Assembly (NCBI RefSeq): GCF_016919245.1
Contig: NZ_JAFEJA010000001.1
Location: forward strand, 5,667,501 to 5,731,500
Reading direction: 5' to 3'
Origin: Streptomyces zhihengii
Lineage (GTDB): Bacteria; Actinomycetota; Actinomycetes; Streptomycetales; Streptomycetaceae
Length of the DNA stretch: 64,000 bases
Shown one piece after another: positions 61,672 to 64,000 of this stretch (positions are counted from its first letter, which is position 1; each line of letters begins with the position of its first letter). A program made the translations under genes and the position numbers. A model generated the notes under the pieces. That model had not been told where the DNA came from, made no database searches, and saw only the letters and a program-made list of their open reading frames with translations.

Positions 61672-62322
61672 TCAGGTGCGCCGGCGCGTCCCGGCCCCCG
61701 CCTTCGTCACCCGCACCACCAGGAAGGCGACGACCGCCAGCACCGCGATCCCCAGCACCACCTTCGAGTACGTCGACACGTACCCGGTCACGTCCTCCCA
61801 CCGCTCGCCCAGCGCGTACCCCGCCAGCACGAACACCGTGTTCCACAGCGCGCTGCCCAGCGTCGTCAGCAGCGTGAACATCGGCAGCGACATCCGCTCC
61901 ACGCCGGCCGGCACCGAGATCAGCGAGCGGAACACCGGGATCATCCGCCCGAAGAACACCGCCTTCGGCCCGTGCTTGACGAACCACGCCTCCGTGCGCT
62001 CGATGTCCGAGGTCTTCACCAGCGGAAGCTTCGCCGCGATCGCGATCGTCCGCTCCCGGCCGAGCAGCGCGCCCACCCCGTACAGCGCGAGCGCGCCCAC
62101 CACCGAGCCCGCCGTCGTCCACAGCAGCGCCGCCAGCAGGCTCATCTGCCCCTGACTCGCGGCGAACCCCGCCATCGGCAGGATCACCTCGCTCGGGATC
62201 GGCGGGAAGAGGTTCTCCAGCGCGATCGCTATGCCCGCTCCGGGCGCCCCGAGAGCGTCCATCAGGCCGGTGACCCACCCCGGGGCGCTGTCGGCGGCGA
62301 CGTTCACCATCTGCGTGTCCAT
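61672..62322 (-). CDS. DedA-family membrane protein
   Basis: The 216-residue protein has the DedA core: ALENLFPPIPSEVILPMAGF, LYGVGALLGRE, and FFGRMIPVFRSLISVPAGVE followed by RMSLPMF, with four to five helices and a basic tail. DedA proteins include undecaprenyl-phosphate and lipid flippases, which would fit recycling of the wall carrier lipid. Its ATG at 62322 lies 6 bases after a TAGCGT -10 box, so a leaderless mRNA is likely. It is divergent from the histidine kinase gene. Confidence 0.92.
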   Translation of the reverse strand: MDTQMVNVAADSAPGWVTGLMDALGAPGAGIAIALENLFPPIPSEVILPMAGFAASQGQMSLLAALLWTTAGSVVGALALYGVGALLGRERTIAIAAKLPLVKTSDIERTEAWFVKHGPKAVFFGRMIPVFRSLISVPAGVERMSLPMFTLLTTLGSALWNTVFVLAGYALGERWEDVTGYVSTYSKVVLGIAVLAVVAFLVVRVTKAGAGTRRRT

Positions 62323-62328
62323 GGGCGA

Positions 62329-62334
62329 ACGCTA
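62329..62334 (-). promoter_or_regulatory. -10 box TAGCGT of the DedA gene, leaderless layout
   Basis: On the minus strand TAGCGT is followed by six bases and ATG 62322, without a ribosome-binding sequence. Confidence 0.55.
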
Positions 62335-62417
62335 GAAAGCCGAAGCTGAAGAGGCCCTGAAGGCGGCCCCACAGCATCCTGCGGTTTTCCGCAGTGCGCC
62401 CGCACGGCACCGCCCGC

Positions 62418-62423
62418 TAGCGT
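62418..62423 (+). promoter_or_regulatory. -10 box TAGCGT of the kinase gene, leaderless layout
   Basis: TAGCGT lies eight bases before ATG 62432. The -35 partner TGCGCC at 62395-62400 is 17 bases away and weak. Confidence 0.45.
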
Positions 62424-62431
62424 GACCGATC

Positions 62432-63574
62432 ATGAGAACCCTGGCGATACGGACGGTCCGGCACACCGTCGGCTGCGCGCTCGGCGCCGCGACCGCCCTC
62501 GTCGAACTGCCGCTCACCCTGCTCTGCGGCCTCGCCCTGCTGCTCGCCGGCGTCCGCCCCGGCGCCACCCGCCCCGTGCCAAGGCCGGTCCGCGCCGTGG
62601 CCGCCGCGCTCCTCGGCATCGAGCGCAGGCGGCTCGCCCGGTTCTTCGGCATCCGCATCGCCACCGCCCCCGACGACGCCCGCGCACTGCGGTACCTGGC
62701 CGTCCGCTGGACACTCGGCGCACTCGGCGGGGCGGTGGCGGTCCTCGTGGTCCTCGGCATCGCCTACAGCTCCCTCTTCGTCTACGTGTGGTGGCTCTCC
62801 GCCGTCAGGTACCCGCTGGAGGTGGCCCTCAGCAACCTCGCCGGACTGATGCTGCTCTTCCTCGCCTGCCAGGGGGTCCTCGGCACCGTCGCGCTGGAGG
62901 ACCAGCTCGCCCGCCGCCTCCTCGGCCCCAGCCCGCACGACGCGCTGGAACGCCGGATCACCGAACTCGCCACCACCCGCGCCGAGATGATGGAGGCCGT
63001 CGACGGGGAACGCCGCCGCATCGAACGCGATCTCCACGACGGCGTCCAGCAGCGGCTCGTCGCCCTCGGCATGCTCCTCGGCCGTGCCCGCCGCACCCAC
63101 GACCCCGCCCGCACCGACGCACTCCTCCGCCAGGCCCACGAGGAGAGCCGCGCCGCCCTCGTCGAACTCCGCGAGGTCGCCTGGCGCGTCTACCCGACCG
63201 TGCTCGACGAGGCCGGACTGCGCGCCGCGCTGGAGACCGTCGCCGAACGCACCCCGCTGCCGGTGCGCCTCGACTGGGCCGTCCCCGTGCCGCCGCCGCG
63301 CCAGACCGGGACGGTCGCCTACTTCGTCGTCTCCGAGGCCGTCACCAACGTGGTGAAGCACTCCGGGGCCACCCGCGTCGACGTGAGCGTCGGCCGGTCC
63401 GGCGACCGGCTCACGCTGCGGATCGAGGACGACGGCACCGGCGGCGCCGACCCCGCCGGCGGCGGCCTGACGGGGCTGGCCCGGCGGGTCGCCGCACTCG
63501 ACGGCCGGTTCGGGGTGCACAGCCCCGCCGGCGGACCCACCGCCATCACCGCGGAGCTGCCGTGCGCATCATGA
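62432..63574 (+). CDS. Sensor histidine kinase, HisKA_3 type
   Basis: The 380-residue kinase has about four membrane helices in residues 20-150, a conserved sensor-like segment between (LFVYVWWLSAVRYPLE), the phosphoacceptor His202 (RRRIERDLHDGVQQRLVALG) and an ATPase domain (YFVVSEAVTNVVKHSGA, IEDDGTGGADP, GLTGLARRV). It overlaps its response regulator gene by 13 bases. The signal is unknown. Confidence 0.93.
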   Translation: MRTLAIRTVRHTVGCALGAATALVELPLTLLCGLALLLAGVRPGATRPVPRPVRAVAAALLGIERRRLARFFGIRIATAPDDARALRYLAVRWTLGALGGAVAVLVVLGIAYSSLFVYVWWLSAVRYPLEVALSNLAGLMLLFLACQGVLGTVALEDQLARRLLGPSPHDALERRITELATTRAEMMEAVDGERRRIERDLHDGVQQRLVALGMLLGRARRTHDPARTDALLRQAHEESRAALVELREVAWRVYPTVLDEAGLRAALETVAERTPLPVRLDWAVPVPPPRQTGTVAYFVVSEAVTNVVKHSGATRVDVSVGRSGDRLTLRIEDDGTGGADPAGGGLTGLARRVAALDGRFGVHSPAGGPTAITAELPCAS

Positions 63575-64000
63575 TCGCCGAGGACTCGACCCTGCTCCGG
63601 GAGGGGCTCGTCCGCCTGCTCGCCGAGGAGGGCCACGAGGTGACCGCCGCCGTCGGCGACGCCGCGCAGCTCCTCGTGGCCGTCGCCGCCGACCCGCCGG
63701 ACGTCGTCGTCGCCGATGTGCGGATGCCCCCCACCCACACCGACGAGGGACTGCGCGCCGCCCTCGACATCCGCGCCCGCTGGCCGGACACGGGCGTGCT
63801 CGTGCTCTCGCAGTACGTGGAGAAGCGGTACGCCACCGAGCTGCTCACCTCGGGCGACGGGGGAGTGGGCTACCTGCTCAAGGACCGGGTCGTCGAGGTG
63901 GACGAGTTCCTCGACGCCCTCGCCCGGGTGGCGCGCGGGCAGGCCGCGTTCGACCCCGAGGTCGTCCGGCAGATCCTGGCCCGCAGCACCCGCACCGACC
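63562..64000 (+). CDS. NarL/LuxR-type response regulator, 3' end beyond window
   Basis: The receiver domain is complete: Glu7/Asp8 (MIAEDSTLLREGL), Asp52 (VVVADVRMPP), Lys near 108 (YLLKDRV). The DNA-binding HTH lies beyond position 64000. GTG 63562, within the end of the kinase gene, gives the usual N-terminus RIMIAEDS; ATG 63571 is an alternative. It is the partner of the kinase just upstream. Confidence 0.92.
   Translation, partial: MRIMIAEDSTLLREGLVRLLAEEGHEVTAAVGDAAQLLVAVAADPPDVVVADVRMPPTHTDEGLRAALDIRARWPDTGVLVLSQYVEKRYATELLTSGDGGVGYLLKDRVVEVDEFLDALARVARGQAAFDPEVVRQILARSTRTD

Overview
The window is actinobacterial chromosome with very high G+C, strong G/C bias at third codon positions, many GTG starts and many 4-base gene overlaps. 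The gene content (fabD-fabH-acpP-fabF behind fasR, a homodimeric pyruvate dehydrogenase E1, DUF3052 beside AhpE, clustered TerD genes, a WhiJ-type XRE/DUF397 pair, FemX and MurJ) points to Streptomyces. From memory the order resembles the S. coelicolor SCO2360-SCO2390 neighbourhood, with blocks inserted. I could not run searches, so family names rest on motifs and recognised sequence patterns. No rRNA, tRNA, CRISPR array or insertion sequence was found.

Layout. 1-6.8 kb: the end of an EI24/CysZ-like membrane protein, a Ser/Thr kinase, a nitrilase-superfamily amidohydrolase, an exported pyroglutamyl-peptidase-like protein with its catalytic Cys replaced by Ser, an SGNH lipoprotein and a DUF3145 protein. 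6.8-15.8 kb: an accessory island with a secreted 2300-residue RHS/YD-repeat protein that carries a HINT domain and a roughly 106-residue unrecognised C-terminal domain. It overlaps by 17 bases a 322-residue gene ending in a DUF3710 domain, the position an immunity gene would occupy. 15.8-20.8 kb: the type II fatty-acid synthase operon and its regulator FasR. 20.8-25 kb: a pirin, a three-gene WhiJ-like unit (XRE/DUF5753, a doubled DUF397, a HEAT-like protein) and a Tat-exported protein with a 53-residue companion. 25-34.9 kb: cell-envelope genes (PQQ-propeller protein, L,D-transpeptidase lipoprotein, FemX-like ligase, MurJ, a response regulator/kinase/lipoprotein operon, a serine hydrolase).

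34.9-47.9 kb: a broken GNAT gene, a MerR-regulated aldo/keto reductase, an acyltransferase whose N-terminal extension is a 163-183-bp tandem repeat array with compensating frameshifts, two paralogous DUF1023 hydrolases around a NarL-type two-component system and a DUF4429 protein, a TetR/MFS efflux pair and a small secreted I36-like protein. 47.9-52.2 kb: aceE, DUF3052 and an AhpE-type peroxiredoxin. 52.4-61.6 kb: a tellurium-resistance-type (Ter) stress module with three TerD proteins, a DUF475/TerC-like membrane protein, a TerA-like protein, then aldolase, phosphoribosyltransferases and a HAD phosphatase. The two phosphoribosyltransferases, which I know as separate genes, are one 894-residue reading frame here, joined by eight in-frame 21-bp repeats. 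61.6-64 kb: a DedA protein and a NarL-type two-component pair whose regulator runs off the window.

The two strongest leads for something undescribed are the RHS-HINT effector with its DUF3710 partner, and the fused phosphoribosyltransferase of the Ter module. A recurrent feature is a -10 box (TANNNT) placed 5-8 bases before the start codon of at least nine genes, which suggests leaderless mRNAs.
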